From: Streptomyces sp. NBC_01481
Lineage (GTDB): Bacteria; Actinomycetota; Actinomycetes; Streptomycetales; Streptomycetaceae
Length of the DNA stretch: 64,000 nucleotides
Reading direction: 5' to 3'
NCBI RefSeq assembly: GCF_026339995.1
Contig: NZ_JAPEPT010000003.1
Coordinates: 62,001 to 126,000 of the forward strand
In this document: piece after piece, positions 24,991 to 35,164 of the stretch
How the letters are laid out: the number at the start of each line of letters is the position of its first letter
Numbering within the stretch: the first letter of the stretch is position 1
Position numbers and translations under genes: made by a program
The notes under the pieces: model-generated
Databases searched by the model: none
The model's input: the letters and a program-made list of their open reading frames with translations, nothing else
Told to the model about the DNA's origin: nothing

Positions 24991-25517
24991 AGCTGCGCCA
25001 TGTCCATGCTGAAGGTCTCCCCAATGTCCGGGAGTTGCTCGTGGACCTCTACCTGGAGATCTACGGCGACGAGCGGGACAACCCCTTCTATGCACGGGAA
25101 CGGATCGAGGAGCGCCTCGACATTCACGCATCGTGCGACGAGTGGAAAGCGGTCATCGGATACAACGACGGCGAGATTGTCGGATACGCCTACGCGGCCC
25201 GGCTCCCGTCCGGCTCCGGCTGGTGGAATGGCACCACCCCGGCTCTGCCACCCGAATTCTGCGAGGAAAGCGGGAATCGCACGGTGGCGCTCTTTGAGCT
25301 GATGGTGCGGAAGCCCTGGCGCAAGACCGGCGCCGCCCAATGCATCCATGATGATCTGTTGGCCGCTCGCGACGAGGAGCGCGCGACCCTGTTAGTCGAT
25401 ACCGCCCACCCCAAGGCGGTGGCTCTGTACGAGTGTTGGGGCTATGAAGCCATCGGGACCAAGCGGCCCTTCACCGACTCGCCGACGTACGCGGTCATGC
25501 TCAAACCCCTGCGCTGA
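24975..25517 (+). CDS. GNAT-family N-acetyltransferase
   Basis: A 180-residue GNAT protein. GTG 24975 or GTG 24981 could start it; GGAGGAGGG lies just upstream within the end of the previous gene. The acetyl-CoA loop region reads ALFELMVRKPWRKTGAAQCIHDDLLA, a relaxed form of R/QxxGxG/A, followed by ATLLVDTAHPKAVALYECWGYEAIG, the conserved C-terminal strand and helix. Codon 140 (25392-25394) is TTA, the rare leucine codon read by bldA tRNA in Streptomyces, so expression may be developmentally limited. It is translationally coupled to the XRE regulator. The substrate is unknown. Confidence 0.87.
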   Translation: MEVSLKLRHVHAEGLPNVRELLVDLYLEIYGDERDNPFYARERIEERLDIHASCDEWKAVIGYNDGEIVGYAYAARLPSGSGWWNGTTPALPPEFCEESGNRTVALFELMVRKPWRKTGAAQCIHDDLLAARDEERATLLVDTAHPKAVALYECWGYEAIGTKRPFTDSPTYAVMLKPLR

Positions 25518-25732
25518 AGCGTGGCGCCGCGCCCTCGGTGAATGGTGCGGGCCTCCCGTGCCCACTTCCCAGATGCCGTAGAAGAGACCGGACAGCCCTG
25601 TGACCTGGTGCAATGGACAGGTGCGGGGCTCTGACCAGCAGGGCCAGTAGGCGTACCAGGATCGGCTGCACGGCGCTGACCTGCGGGACGCGCGGGTGCC
25701 ACGGAACCTCCGGCCGGAGCCGACCCATGGGG
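25518..25732. other. Gene-free strip with a possible transposase scar
   Basis: No gene is seen. A 35-bp segment (25573-25607) matches 28 of 35 bases of a segment (46102-46136) that encodes the end of the degenerate transposase elsewhere in this window. On the minus strand it would encode a similar peptide (QVTGLSGLFYGIW versus QVIGLAGLFRDI). This suggests a small relic of an insertion event between the GNAT and LysR genes. Confidence 0.4.
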
Positions 25733-26708
25733 TCAGGTTCTGGCCTCCGCCACCCTGGCCAAGTGCGGATGCCGTTCCCGCCAGCGTGCGTACACAGGGC
25801 TGGCGGCGCAGGTGTCCAGATAGCCGTCCGCGACTCTGCGGTGGATTTCGGCACCGTGTGCGGCGAGGGGGCCGTCGCGGCGCCAGGCCAGGACATGCCG
25901 GTACCACAGAGGATGTCCTGCGAGGGGACGGACAGCGACGCCCGGGGCTTCGATGAAGGTGGCCTGGCAGAGGCTGACGGCCAGGCCGGCCCGTACGATC
26001 TCGATCAACTGCCGCCCCTCGGCGTCGTACGGGGTGAACGGACGGTGATCCACCTGAGCGCAGACGGACGACCAGTATTCGCGGGTGCGGTCGCCGTCGG
26101 GGCGGGGGACTGCCCAGTCCTCGTCCATGAGTTGGGCCAGCGACACCTCCTCCTGTGCCGCCAGCGGGTGGGCCGTTCGGCAGGAGGGCGAAGACGGGCT
26201 CGGTGACGATCAGGTTCAGCACCACGCCCTCACGCGGCGGCAGCTCCTGGTCGGGATGGTCGCCGAGCACCGTCGCTTCCAATCGGTCGACCGCGAGGTC
26301 GTCGAGCAGAGTCGCGGGGGAGTACTGGCAGCGTGAGGTCACGTCGGCATGAGGCAGCAACTGCTTTACAGCCCGGAGGAGATGGCCGAGCAGTGGGGCG
26401 CCGACCGAGCCGATGCGGACTCGATCAGGGGTCGACGTTCGGCGGGCGGCCCGGGCGGTGTCGGCGAGCAGGCCGTCGATGCCCGGCAGGATGGCGCGGG
26501 CCCGGCTCAGTACCAGTTCGCCGAAGGGTGTGGGGACGGCGCCGGCGTGCCTCCGGTCGAACAGGGTTCCGCCCAGCATGGCCTCGATACGGCGTAGTTG
26601 GGTGCTGAGTCCTGGCTGAGTCATGCACAGCGAGGCGGCGGCGCGAGTGAGGCTGCCCGCCTCGGCGACCGCGCACACCACCCGCAGATGCCGCACCTCC
26701 AGATCCAT
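25733..26708 (-). pseudogene. LysR-family regulator interrupted by a one-base frameshift
   Basis: From ATG 26708 the reading frame gives a typical LysR N-terminus: MDLEVRHLRVVCAVAEAGSL, a winged helix with TQPGLSTQLRRIEAMLGGTLFDR, and the first half of the effector domain up to VFALLPNG. The frame is then lost near 26167. Reading GGCC instead of GGCCC restores HPLAAQEEVSLAQLMDEDW and continues to the C-terminus ending at 25733 (YARWRERHPHLARVAEART). The total would be about 324 residues, normal for the family. It is divergent from the secreted protease gene, but that gene carries the GntR-type site and need not be its target. Real inactivation and sequence error cannot be separated here. Confidence 0.8.
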
Positions 26709-26767
26709 GGCGTGGATGTTATGGAGCGGCGACAGCTTTCGGACAGGGGCCTTCAGCCGCAGTCTTA

Positions 26768-26781
26768 TGTGAAATGTCACA
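26768..26781. promoter_or_regulatory. GntR-type operator upstream of the first M6-like protease gene
   Basis: TGTGAAATGTCACA is a perfect TGTGA/TCACA inverted repeat with a 4-base spacer, 27 bp before the GTG at 26809. It is the most symmetric of eight related sites in this window. Confidence 0.75.
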
Positions 26782-26808
26782 CGCCATATATCGAGAGGTA
26801 CTGATCCG

Positions 26809-28002
26809 GTGCGACTGTCCCACCCCTTGACGCCGGCGCACAGGGCGCTTCTGCCTGCGCTCCTCGCCGCCATGCTCCTGCTGCTCCTCGGCACGCCGCC
26901 CGCGAAGGCGGCCTCAACCGCCCCTTCAGCCTGTGCCCTTCGCGGCACGACCGGCTGGACGGACGAGGGCCACAACACCGACTACTCTGTCTTCCAGCGC
27001 CCCATTGGCACCATCAAGGTCGGCATGATCTTCGTGGACTTCCCGGACGCGCCGGCCACCGAGTCCCCGGCCGACGACGCGGCGCAGCTTATGCCGGGCG
27101 CCGACTGGCTGTGGAACGCCTCGTACGGCAAGGCGTGGCTCGCCATCACCCAGCAGCAGCGCTGGGTCCGGATGCCGCACAACTCCACCGACTACGGCTT
27201 CGCACGCGGTCTCAGCCACGAGACACACGAGGCCTACCTCAAGGATGCCGTGACGGCCGCCGACCGGGATGTGGACTTCTCGCGGTACGACATGGTGTAC
27301 GTCGTCGCGACGAGGAACGCGTCGGCGATCTCCTTCACCCCCACGTACGTGTACGACCCGGGCACGGCGGGTGTCGTCGCCGACGGCACCAGGATCAAGT
27401 GGGCGGTGACCTTCGGTCAGGACATGTGGCACTGGGGGCCGAAGCTGGTCGCCCATGAGACCGCCCACAGCTTCGGGCTGCCGGACCTGTACGCCTTTGA
27501 CGCGGGCACCGATGCCCACCGGTTCGTCGGAGGCTGGGACGTGATGGGTCTGATCGGGGGGAAGGCGCCGCAGTACTTCGCCTGGGAGTCGTGGAAGCTC
27601 GGCTGGATCGACGACGGCCAGGTCTACTGCCAGGCCTCGGTGGGCAGCGGCACGGCGCGTCTCACCGCTGTCGAGTACGGCAGCGGCACCAAGATGGCCG
27701 TGGTGCGTACGGGACCGACGACCGCGTACGTCGTCGAATCCCGCAGGGCGGTCCAGGCGGACACGGCGGCCTGCTCGACCGGCGCGCTGGTCTACAAGGT
27801 CGACACGTCCGCGCAGACCGGTTACGGACCGATCCGGGTCATGGACGCCAAGCCCGCTGCCACTCCGGCGAGCGGCTGCCGTCCGCTGGACGACGCCCCG
27901 TACTGGGCCGGTGAGTCCTTCACGGACTCCGCGGCCCGTGTACGGATCGACGTGCTGAGCGCCGATGGCTACGGAGAAACGGTGCGCGTCACCAAGTGGT
28001 AG
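26809..28002 (+). CDS. Secreted M6-like metalloprotease
   Basis: A 397-residue exported protein. The start GTG 26809 has GAGAGGT upstream. A signal peptide is plain: basic N-terminus, the run ALLPALLAAMLLLLLGTPP and a cleavage region KAAS near residue 36. The mature protein shows M6 (immune-inhibitor-A-type) features: HETAHSFGLPDLY with the zinc ligands and catalytic Glu, and downstream GGWDVMGLIGG, the conserved serine/Met-turn-like region. No PKD or binding domains are appended. An operator of the hydroxyproline regulon lies just upstream. A close paralogue lies at 42527-43717. It probably cleaves protein substrates outside the cell to feed the peptide importer encoded next door. Confidence 0.85.
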   Translation: MRLSHPLTPAHRALLPALLAAMLLLLLGTPPAKAASTAPSACALRGTTGWTDEGHNTDYSVFQRPIGTIKVGMIFVDFPDAPATESPADDAAQLMPGADWLWNASYGKAWLAITQQQRWVRMPHNSTDYGFARGLSHETHEAYLKDAVTAADRDVDFSRYDMVYVVATRNASAISFTPTYVYDPGTAGVVADGTRIKWAVTFGQDMWHWGPKLVAHETAHSFGLPDLYAFDAGTDAHRFVGGWDVMGLIGGKAPQYFAWESWKLGWIDDGQVYCQASVGSGTARLTAVEYGSGTKMAVVRTGPTTAYVVESRRAVQADTAACSTGALVYKVDTSAQTGYGPIRVMDAKPAATPASGCRPLDDAPYWAGESFTDSAARVRIDVLSADGYGETVRVTKW

Positions 28003-28017
28003 CCAGGACGAAGCAGT

Positions 28018-28052
28018 TGTGCCCCGGATCCGTTGTGCGGATCCGGGGCACA
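28018..28052. terminator. Bidirectional terminator hairpin
   Basis: TGTGCCCCGGATCCG and its exact complement make a 15-bp stem with a 5-base loop, between the convergent protease and importer ATPase genes. It is the strongest terminator seen in the window. Confidence 0.9.
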
Positions 28053-28059
28053 GCCGTGT

Positions 28060-29054
28060 TCAGGCCGCCTCGGGGAAGTGGCAGGCGACCTCCCTCGGCT
28101 CGCCGGGTGCGGCGATCCGCAGCAGTGGTGCCTCGGCGCGGCAGATGGCCTGGGCCTTGGGGCAGCGCGGGTGGAAGGTGCAGCCCGGTGGGGGAGAGGC
28201 CGGGCTGGGCGGGTCGCCCAGGAGTGTGATGCGCTCACGGGCCCGCTCGGCCGCGGGGTCGGGCAGGGGCACCGCGGAGAGCAGTGCCCGGGTGTAGGGG
28301 TGGGCGGGGGCGGCGTACACCCGCTTCTTGTCGCCGATTTCGACGATCCGGCCGAGGTACATGACGGCGACCCGGTCGCAGACCCGCTTGACGACCGAGA
28401 GGTCGTGGGCGATGAAGAGGTAGGCCAGGCCGAGCTCCTGCTGGAGGCGTTCCATGAGGTTGACGATCTGGGCTTGTACGGAGACGTCGAGGGCGGAGAC
28501 GGGCTCGTCGGCGACGACCAGCCGGGGGCTGGTGGCGAGCGAGCGGGCGATGCCGATGCGCTGGGCCTGGCCGCCGGAGAACTCGTGCGGATAGCGGTCG
28601 ATGTGCTCGGGGATGAGTCCGACCAGGTCCATCAGCTCCGCTGCCCGTTTGCGTGCGTCTGCCGACGAACTCCCTTGCGCCAGAAGGGGGTCGGAGATGA
28701 TCCGCGCCACGGTCTGGCGCGGATTGAGGGAGGAGTGCGGGTCCTGGAAGACCATCTGGAGTTCGCGGCGCAGTGGCCTCAGTTCGCGCTGGGACAGGTG
28801 GCTGATGTCGTGGCCGTCGTAGGTGATCGAGCCGGTGGTGGGTTCCAGGAGCCGTACGATCATGCGCCCGGTGGTGGACTTGCCGCAGCCGGACTCGCCG
28901 ACCAGGCCCAGCGTCTCCCCGGCGGCCACATCGAAGCTGATGCCGTCGACGGCTCGCACGGGATCCGCACGGCGGCGCTTTCCCGGGAAGGCCATCGTTA
29001 CGTCCCGCAGGCTGAGGAGCGGCCGCACGCTGAGGAGTGGCTGAGCTGTACTGG

Positions 29055-29058
<4 letters not shown>
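28060..29058 (-). CDS. Oligopeptide ABC importer ATP-binding protein (DppF/OppF type)
   Basis: A 332-residue ABC ATPase. Walker A GESGCGKSTT, Q-loop MVFQDPHSSLNPRQTV, signature SGGQAQRIGIARSL, Walker B LVVADEPVSALDVSVQ and H-loop AHDLSVVKRV are complete. The C-terminal oligopeptide/dipeptide domain has the Cys pattern GCTFHPRCPKAQAIC. It energises uptake of peptides at the inner face of the membrane. It is the last gene of a five-gene importer operon; its start overlaps the stop of the partner ATPase by four bases. The operon's promoter carries the regulon's operators, so the cargo is probably collagen-derived proline/hydroxyproline peptides. Confidence 0.93.
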
Positions 29059-30058
<1,000 letters not shown>

Positions 30059-30059
<1 letters not shown>

Positions 30060-31045
30060 CAAAACCTCACCCTCGGGTCGACGACGGCGTACAGCAGGTC
30101 GACGGCCAGGTTGGCGACGACGATGAAGGTGGCGGCGAGCAGCGTGACCCCGAGGATGACCGGCTGGTCCCCGCTGGAGAGCGCGCCGTAGAAGAGCCGG
30201 CCGATGCCCGGCAGTCCGAAGATGGACTCGGTGATGACGGCGCCCGCGAGGAGCCCGCCCAGGTCCATGCCGAAGATGGTGAGGATCGGCGTCATGCCGG
30301 CCCGCAGCCCGTGCTTGACGACGACCGTGCGACGCGGCAGGCCCTTGGCGCGGGCAGTGCGGATGAACGGCTCCGCCATCGTCTCGATCATCGAACTGCG
30401 GCTCTGGCGTGCGTACATGGCCGCGTACAGAATGGCGAGTGCCAGCCACGGCAGGAGCAGATTGGTCGCCCAGTCGACGGGGTCGCTGCCGAAGGAGACG
30501 TACTGCGGATAGGGGAACAGCCCCGCCACCCGGATCAGCCCGTAGATGAGCATCATCGAGGTGAAGTACACGGGCATCGAGGCGGCGCCGACAGCGCCGA
30601 TCATCAGGACCCGGTCGAGCAGGGTGTCCTTGCGCAGGGCGGCAGTGACCCCGGCGGTCAGGCCGAGCAGCAGCCACAGCACCGCCGCGCCGAACGCCAG
30701 CGAGGCGGAGACCGGCAGCCGGTCCATCAGCAGGCCCCAGACAGACTCGCTGTTCTCGTACGAGTAGCCGAGGCAGGGAAAGCCGCAGCGCAGCGCGTAC
30801 TGGCCGCTGCCCAGGGTGCGGCCGGTGAAGATGCCGCTGAGGAACTCCCAGAACTGCACCCAGATCGGCTGGTCCAGGCCCATGTGGGCGCGGATCGCCG
30901 TCAGGCGTTCGGCGCTGCACGACTTGCCGCAGGCCGCGGCGGCCGGGTCGGAGGGCAGGACGTAGAAGATGGTGAAGGTGACGGCGGCGATCGCGATCAG
31001 CACGCCGACCACGCCGAGCAGCCGGCGGCCGAGGTAGCGGGTCAT
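30059..31045 (-). CDS. Oligopeptide ABC importer permease (DppB type)
   Basis: A 328-residue permease starting at ATG 31045, which overlaps the upstream permease stop. It begins MTRYLGRRLLGVVGVLIAIAAVTFTIFYVLPSDPA, the standard first helix of DppB/OppB. About six helices follow, with the EAA loop ETMAEPFIRTARAKGLPRRTVVVKHGLR contacting the ATPases. An extracytoplasmic loop holds several cysteines (CGKSCSAER, RCGFPC), as in related actinobacterial permeases. It forms the membrane channel with the DppC-type partner. Confidence 0.92.
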
Positions 31046-31974
31046 GTGCGGCTTCCCCTCGGGTCGAGGATGTCCCGCAACGCGTCTCCGAGGAGGGTGA
31101 AGGCGAGCACGGCGAGGAAGAGGCAGATGCTCGGGATGACGAAGTACATGGGATCCGTGTCGTAGAACGCGACGCTCTCGGCGATCATCTGGCCCCAGGA
31201 CGGGGTGGGCGGGCGGACGCCGACGCCCAGATAGCTCAGGGCCGCCTCGGTGGCGATCATGCCCGGGATGATCAGGGTGGTGTACGCGATGACGGGCCCG
31301 GCAACGCCCGGGAGGATGTCGCGGGTGAGGATCCGCCAGGACCCCGATCCGCCCACCCGCGCGGCGTCGACGTACTCGCGGTGCTTGAGCGAGAGCGTCT
31401 GGCCGCGCACCACGCGGGCGATGCCGGGCCAGCCGAACAGCCCGATCACCGCGGTCATCAGCACGATCCGGTTGACGTCCTTGGCCACCGACATCATCGC
31501 GATCATGAAGATGAGGGAGGGGAAGGACATGGTCAGGTCCATGATCCGGCTGAGGACCGCGTCGGTGCGGCCGCCGAAGTAGCCGGCCGCGATACCGGCC
31601 GCCGTGCCCGCGACCACGACGATCGCGGTCGCGGTGAAGGCGATCAGGAGGGAGACCTGGGCGCCGTGCACGACCCGGGCGAACAGGTCGCGGCCGGTCA
31701 CGGGTTCGACGCCCAGCCAGTGGTCGGCGGAGATCCCGCCGAGCGGTCCGAGCGGCAGCCCGCCCAGGTAAGGGTCGACGGCGGACTTGTCGAACTCCTC
31801 GGGCGACCAGCCGCCCAGTGCGCTCAGCAGGGGCGCGGCGGCGGCCATGACGACGAAGAGCGCGACAATGACGAGGGAGATCTTGACGGAGGTGCGGCGG
31901 CGTAGTTCCGCGCGGGCCAGCTGCCAGGGGCCGCTGCCCGCCGGAACCTCCACCGGTGCTGTTGTGAGAGCCAT
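31042..31974 (-). CDS. Oligopeptide ABC importer permease (DppC type)
   Basis: A 310-residue permease from ATG 31974. A cytoplasmic N-terminal tail leads to the first helix SLVIVALFVVMAAAAPLL, a long periplasm-side loop with HWLGVEPVTGRDLFARVVHGAQVSL typical of DppC/OppC, and the EAA motif REYVDAARVGGSGSWRILTRDILPG. It lies 15 bp downstream of the binding-protein gene and overlaps the DppB-type gene by four bases, so all are co-transcribed. Confidence 0.92.
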   Translation of the reverse strand: MALTTAPVEVPAGSGPWQLARAELRRRTSVKISLVIVALFVVMAAAAPLLSALGGWSPEEFDKSAVDPYLGGLPLGPLGGISADHWLGVEPVTGRDLFARVVHGAQVSLLIAFTATAIVVVAGTAAGIAAGYFGGRTDAVLSRIMDLTMSFPSLIFMIAMMSVAKDVNRIVLMTAVIGLFGWPGIARVVRGQTLSLKHREYVDAARVGGSGSWRILTRDILPGVAGPVIAYTTLIIPGMIATEAALSYLGVGVRPPTPSWGQMIAESVAFYDTDPMYFVIPSICLFLAVLAFTLLGDALRDILDPRGSRT

Positions 31975-31989
31975 GATCTTTCCGAGCCC

Positions 31990-33741
31990 TCAGCCCTGGC
32001 TCTTGGACGGGTCCTTGAGGCCGACTGTGGCGTAGTCGAGCTGACCGCCGAAGGAGGTCTGTCCGTAGGCGCCGGCGATGTTGCTGCCGAGTACCAGGGG
32101 CCAGCGGCGGACCAGGACCGGTACGGCGGGGGCCTTGGCGAGGATCTCGCCGTCCAGCTGCTGCCAGGCGGTGTTGGCCTGTTTGGCGTCGGTCATGGCG
32201 GCGATTTCGTCCATCCGCTTCATGGTCGGCTCGTCGCGGAAGAGCGAGTGGTTGCCGGAGTTGCCCTTCTCCTTGATGTAGCGGCCGTCGAAGACGAACG
32301 GCAGGAAGGTGGAACCGGACGGGTAGTCGGGACACCAGCCCGTGTACGCGATGTCGGTGCGGTTCTTGGTGTCGCCGATCGTCGCGTAGAACGCCGACGG
32401 GTCGACGGTCTCGATGGTGACCTTGATTCCGGCCTTGCCCAGCGACTGCTGGATCGCTTCGGCCCGCCCCTTGTCCCCGGTCGAGACGGTCATCTTCGTC
32501 GCGAACCCGTCCGGCTTGCCCGCCGCCTTCAGCAGTTCCTTCGCCTTCTCGACGTCACCGGTCGCGGGGATCTTCAGAGTGTCCGGTTCCTTGCCGTCGA
32601 AGAGCGTGGCCGGCATGTAGGCGGTGGACAGGTCGTTGAAGGCGGGGCCGCCCGAGGCGGTGAGCACCGAGTCCCTGTCGAGCGCGTACTGCACGGCCTG
32701 ACGGACCTTCAGATCATTGAACGGGGCCCGTCCGGTGTGCATTTGGACCATGTCCGTGCAGTTGGTCGACTCGGCGATCAGCCGTTTGCGTACCTCGGCG
32801 TTGGGCAGCACCTTGGCCGCGCTCTCCGGCCGCAGCGCACCCCAGGAGACGGCGGAGGCGTCAGCGCCCTGGCTGGCGATCAGGCGGTCGTCGATCTGGT
32901 TCGCCTTCAGCCCCATCACCATGACCAGCTTGTCCGGGTACGCCTTGCGCACCTGGTCGGTCGAGGCGTCCCAGTTGGTGTTGCGCACCAGCACGAGCTT
33001 CTTTCCGCGCTGGTACGACTCGATCTTGTACGGGCCCGAGGAGAACGGCCGGTTGTCGTACTGAGGCCCCTTGTCCTTGCCCTTGGGCACCGGGGCGAAG
33101 GTCGGCATGACGGTGGCGTTGGGGAACTCCGCGAAGGGCTTGCGGAGTTCGAAGACGATCGTGTGGTCGTCGGGCGTCTTGATGGAGGCGAGGTGCTTGC
33201 CCTCGGCGGGCCCCTGGTAGCCCTCGGCGCCGGCCAGATAGCGGGCCGCGTAGTCGGCGCCGCCGGGCAGGTCGGGGGAGAAGGACCGCTCCACGTTGTA
33301 CTTGATGTCCTGCGCGGTGACGGGCGTGCCGTCCTCGTACTTCACTCCCTGCTTGAGGCGGAAGGTCCAGGTCTTGGCGCCGTTGGAGGAGGTGCCGAGG
33401 TCGGTCGCGAGGTCCGGGACGAGTTCACCGCCCCCCGTGCCGGGGGCCGCCTTGTAGGTGACCAGGGTGCGGTAGAGCAGCCGGGTCCCGAACTCCATGT
33501 CGCTCATCACCCAGTTGCGGGCCGGATCGAGGTGGGTGAAGTCCTGGTTGGACAGGACCGTGAGGGTGCCGCCCTTCTGCGGAGTGCCGCCGACCACGGC
33601 GCCCTGGTTGGCGGTCGCCGGGTTCTTGCCGTCGGCACCTTTGCCGCCGGACGGTTGCTTGGAGCCGGAACAGCCGGCTGCGCCGAGTGTGACGGTCGCC
33701 GCCAGGGCGGTGGCGACGGCGGTGAGGGTGCGCGTGTTCAT
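31990..33741 (-). CDS. Oligopeptide-binding lipoprotein of the ABC importer
   Basis: A 583-residue substrate-binding protein (SBP family 5). It opens with a lipoprotein signal: MNTRTLTAVATALAATVTLGAAGC, whose lipobox LGAAGC is followed by a Gly/Ser/Lys-rich linker. The domain continues with GGTLTVLSNQDFTHLDPA, typical of dipeptide-binding proteins, YEDGTPVTAQDIKYNVERSF and a C-terminal YPSGSTFLPF region. It would capture peptides at the cell surface for the DppBCDF-type membrane complex. It is the promoter-proximal gene of the importer operon. Two regulon operators lie 40-80 bp upstream of its start. Confidence 0.93.
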   Translation of the reverse strand: MNTRTLTAVATALAATVTLGAAGCSGSKQPSGGKGADGKNPATANQGAVVGGTPQKGGTLTVLSNQDFTHLDPARNWVMSDMEFGTRLLYRTLVTYKAAPGTGGGELVPDLATDLGTSSNGAKTWTFRLKQGVKYEDGTPVTAQDIKYNVERSFSPDLPGGADYAARYLAGAEGYQGPAEGKHLASIKTPDDHTIVFELRKPFAEFPNATVMPTFAPVPKGKDKGPQYDNRPFSSGPYKIESYQRGKKLVLVRNTNWDASTDQVRKAYPDKLVMVMGLKANQIDDRLIASQGADASAVSWGALRPESAAKVLPNAEVRKRLIAESTNCTDMVQMHTGRAPFNDLKVRQAVQYALDRDSVLTASGGPAFNDLSTAYMPATLFDGKEPDTLKIPATGDVEKAKELLKAAGKPDGFATKMTVSTGDKGRAEAIQQSLGKAGIKVTIETVDPSAFYATIGDTKNRTDIAYTGWCPDYPSGSTFLPFVFDGRYIKEKGNSGNHSLFRDEPTMKRMDEIAAMTDAKQANTAWQQLDGEILAKAPAVPVLVRRWPLVLGSNIAGAYGQTSFGGQLDYATVGLKDPSKSQG

Positions 33742-33783
33742 CAGTGGTCACTCCGAGAACAGTCGGCCAGCCAAGGGCTGGAA

Positions 33784-33817
33784 TGTGACAGGTAACATAG
33801 TAATGTGAAATTGCACT
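33784..33817. promoter_or_regulatory. Two tandem GntR-type operators upstream of the importer operon
   Basis: TGTGACAGGTAACA (33784-33797) and TGTGAAATTGCACT (33804-33817) are spaced about two helical turns apart, centre to centre, upstream of the binding-protein gene on the minus strand. The second fits the consensus TGTGAMATTKYACW well; the first is a weaker match. Confidence 0.65.
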
Positions 33818-33946
33818 GACAAGGTGCTGGCGAGCCCGTTACTCACCTGTGTCCGAGTGGGCGCGCCACTGAGGGCGCCGGACGCCGTCAAGGAGAGGAT
33901 GGGCGCCTTGCTGGAGAGGTGAGCGCGAGCGAGTCGTGCGAAGCCC

Positions 33947-33978
33947 TTGGCATCGGTTATGCAATGTGAAATATTACT
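33947..33978 (+). promoter_or_regulatory. Promoter with overlapping GntR-type operator before the hydroxyproline dehydrogenase genes
   Basis: TTGGCA (33947-33952) and AATATT (33970-33975) lie 17 bp apart. The site TGTGAAATATTACT (33965-33978) covers the -10 element and ends three bases before GTG 33982, so a bound protein would block transcription. The mRNA would be almost leaderless. Confidence 0.6.
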
Positions 33979-33981
33979 GTC

Positions 33982-35136
33982 GTGCCCAAGAGAAACACCT
34001 CGGACGTCATCGTCGTCGGTGCGGGCGTGATCGGCGCGGCCTGCGCCTACTACGCAGCCCGAGCCGGCCTCTCCGTCACCGTGATCGACCGCGGCCCCGT
34101 CGCGGGCGGCACCACGGGTGCCGGCGAGGGCAACCTCCTGGTATCCGACAAGGAGCCCGGACCCGAACTCGAACTCGCGCTGCTGTCAACCGGGTTGTGG
34201 CAGGAGCTGGCCGAGCTGCTCCCGCCGCAGATCGAGTACGAACCCAAGGGCGGCCTCGTCGTCGCCTCCGGGGAGGCCGGGATGGGCGCCCTGCGTGACT
34301 TCGCGGCCGGACAGGACAGGGCCGGTGTGCGGGCGGAGGAAGTCCCGGCGGACCGGTTGAACGACCTGGAGCCACATCTGGCCCCCGGCCTGGCGGGTGG
34401 CTTCCACTACCCGCAGGACGCGCAGGTCATGCCTGCCCTGGCGGCCGCGCATCTGCTGCGCGCGGGCGGCGGGCGGGTGCGCCTGAGACTCGGCCATGAG
34501 GTCACCGGCCTGCTCACCACGGCGGACGGATCGGTAAGGGGGGTGCGTACGGTGGCCGGCGACGTGCATGCCCCGTACGTGGTCAACGCCGCCGGCACCT
34601 GGGGTGGCGAGCTGGCCCGGCTCGCGGGCGTCGAACTTCCCGTGCTGCCCCGCCGCGGTTTCGTTCTCGTCACGGAACCGCTGCCGCGTGTGGTGCGGCA
34701 CAAGGTGTACTCCGCGGACTACGTCGCCGATGTCGCGAGCGGTTCCGCCGCGCTGCAGACCTCGGCCGTGGTCGAGGGCACCCCGGCGGGCCCGGTCCTG
34801 ATCGGTGCCAGCCGGGAACGGGTCGGCTTCGACACCACGTTGTCGACCGAGGTGGTGCGGCGCCTGGCGGCGCAGGCCACCGCACTGTTCCCGGTCCTGG
34901 CCGGGGTCCGGGCGATGCGGACGTATGCGGGGTTCCGCCCGTATCTGCCCGACCATCTCCCTGCCATCGGCCACGATCCGCGGGTGCCGGGCCTGCTGCA
35001 CGCCTGCGGTCACGAAGGCGCGGGGATCGGGCTGGCCCCGGCCACCGGGCTGCTCATCGCTCGCTGCCTGGACGGCGGTGAACCACCGCTGGACCTGGGC
35101 CCGTTCAATCCCGGCCGCTTCCAAGCCGCAGCTTGA
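33982..35136 (+). CDS. FAD-dependent D-amino-acid/hydroxyproline dehydrogenase subunit (LhpB-like)
   Basis: A 384-residue DAO-family flavoprotein from GTG 33982. The FAD-binding VIVVGAGVIGAACAYYAARAGLSV opens the protein; GGTTGAGEGNLLVSDKEPG, NAAGTWGGELARLAG and the C-terminal HACGHEGAGIGLAPATG complete the FAD-binding signature. It is followed by a small [2Fe-2S] protein and a pyridine-nucleotide-disulfide-type flavoprotein, the same trio as in heteromeric D-hydroxyproline dehydrogenases (LhpB, LhpE, LhpF) and related HCN synthase/opine oxidase complexes. It would oxidise cis-4-hydroxy-D-proline to 1-pyrroline-4-hydroxy-2-carboxylate. No ribosome site is seen, consistent with leaderless translation. 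Confidence 0.85.
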   Translation: MPKRNTSDVIVVGAGVIGAACAYYAARAGLSVTVIDRGPVAGGTTGAGEGNLLVSDKEPGPELELALLSTGLWQELAELLPPQIEYEPKGGLVVASGEAGMGALRDFAAGQDRAGVRAEEVPADRLNDLEPHLAPGLAGGFHYPQDAQVMPALAAAHLLRAGGGRVRLRLGHEVTGLLTTADGSVRGVRTVAGDVHAPYVVNAAGTWGGELARLAGVELPVLPRRGFVLVTEPLPRVVRHKVYSADYVADVASGSAALQTSAVVEGTPAGPVLIGASRERVGFDTTLSTEVVRRLAAQATALFPVLAGVRAMRTYAGFRPYLPDHLPAIGHDPRVPGLLHACGHEGAGIGLAPATGLLIARCLDGGEPPLDLGPFNPGRFQAAA

Positions 35137-35164
35137 CCCCGTCTGCTACGAGAGGAGGCCCGCA

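Noticed and set aside
26709..26978. N-terminal extension of the LysR frame, similar to the antisense of the other protease gene (42700 region)
   Set aside because: The resemblance only reflects the paralogous proteases on the plus strand read backwards.
32248..33795. A 515-residue plus-strand frame opposite the binding-protein gene
   Set aside because: The minus-strand lipoprotein has a signal, a lipobox and family motifs; this frame has none.
33784..33817. The TGTGA...TCACA sites considered as CRP/cAMP-receptor sites
   Set aside because: CRP sites have a 6-base spacer (TGTGA-N6-TCACA); here the spacer is four, and a GntR gene lies in the same locus.
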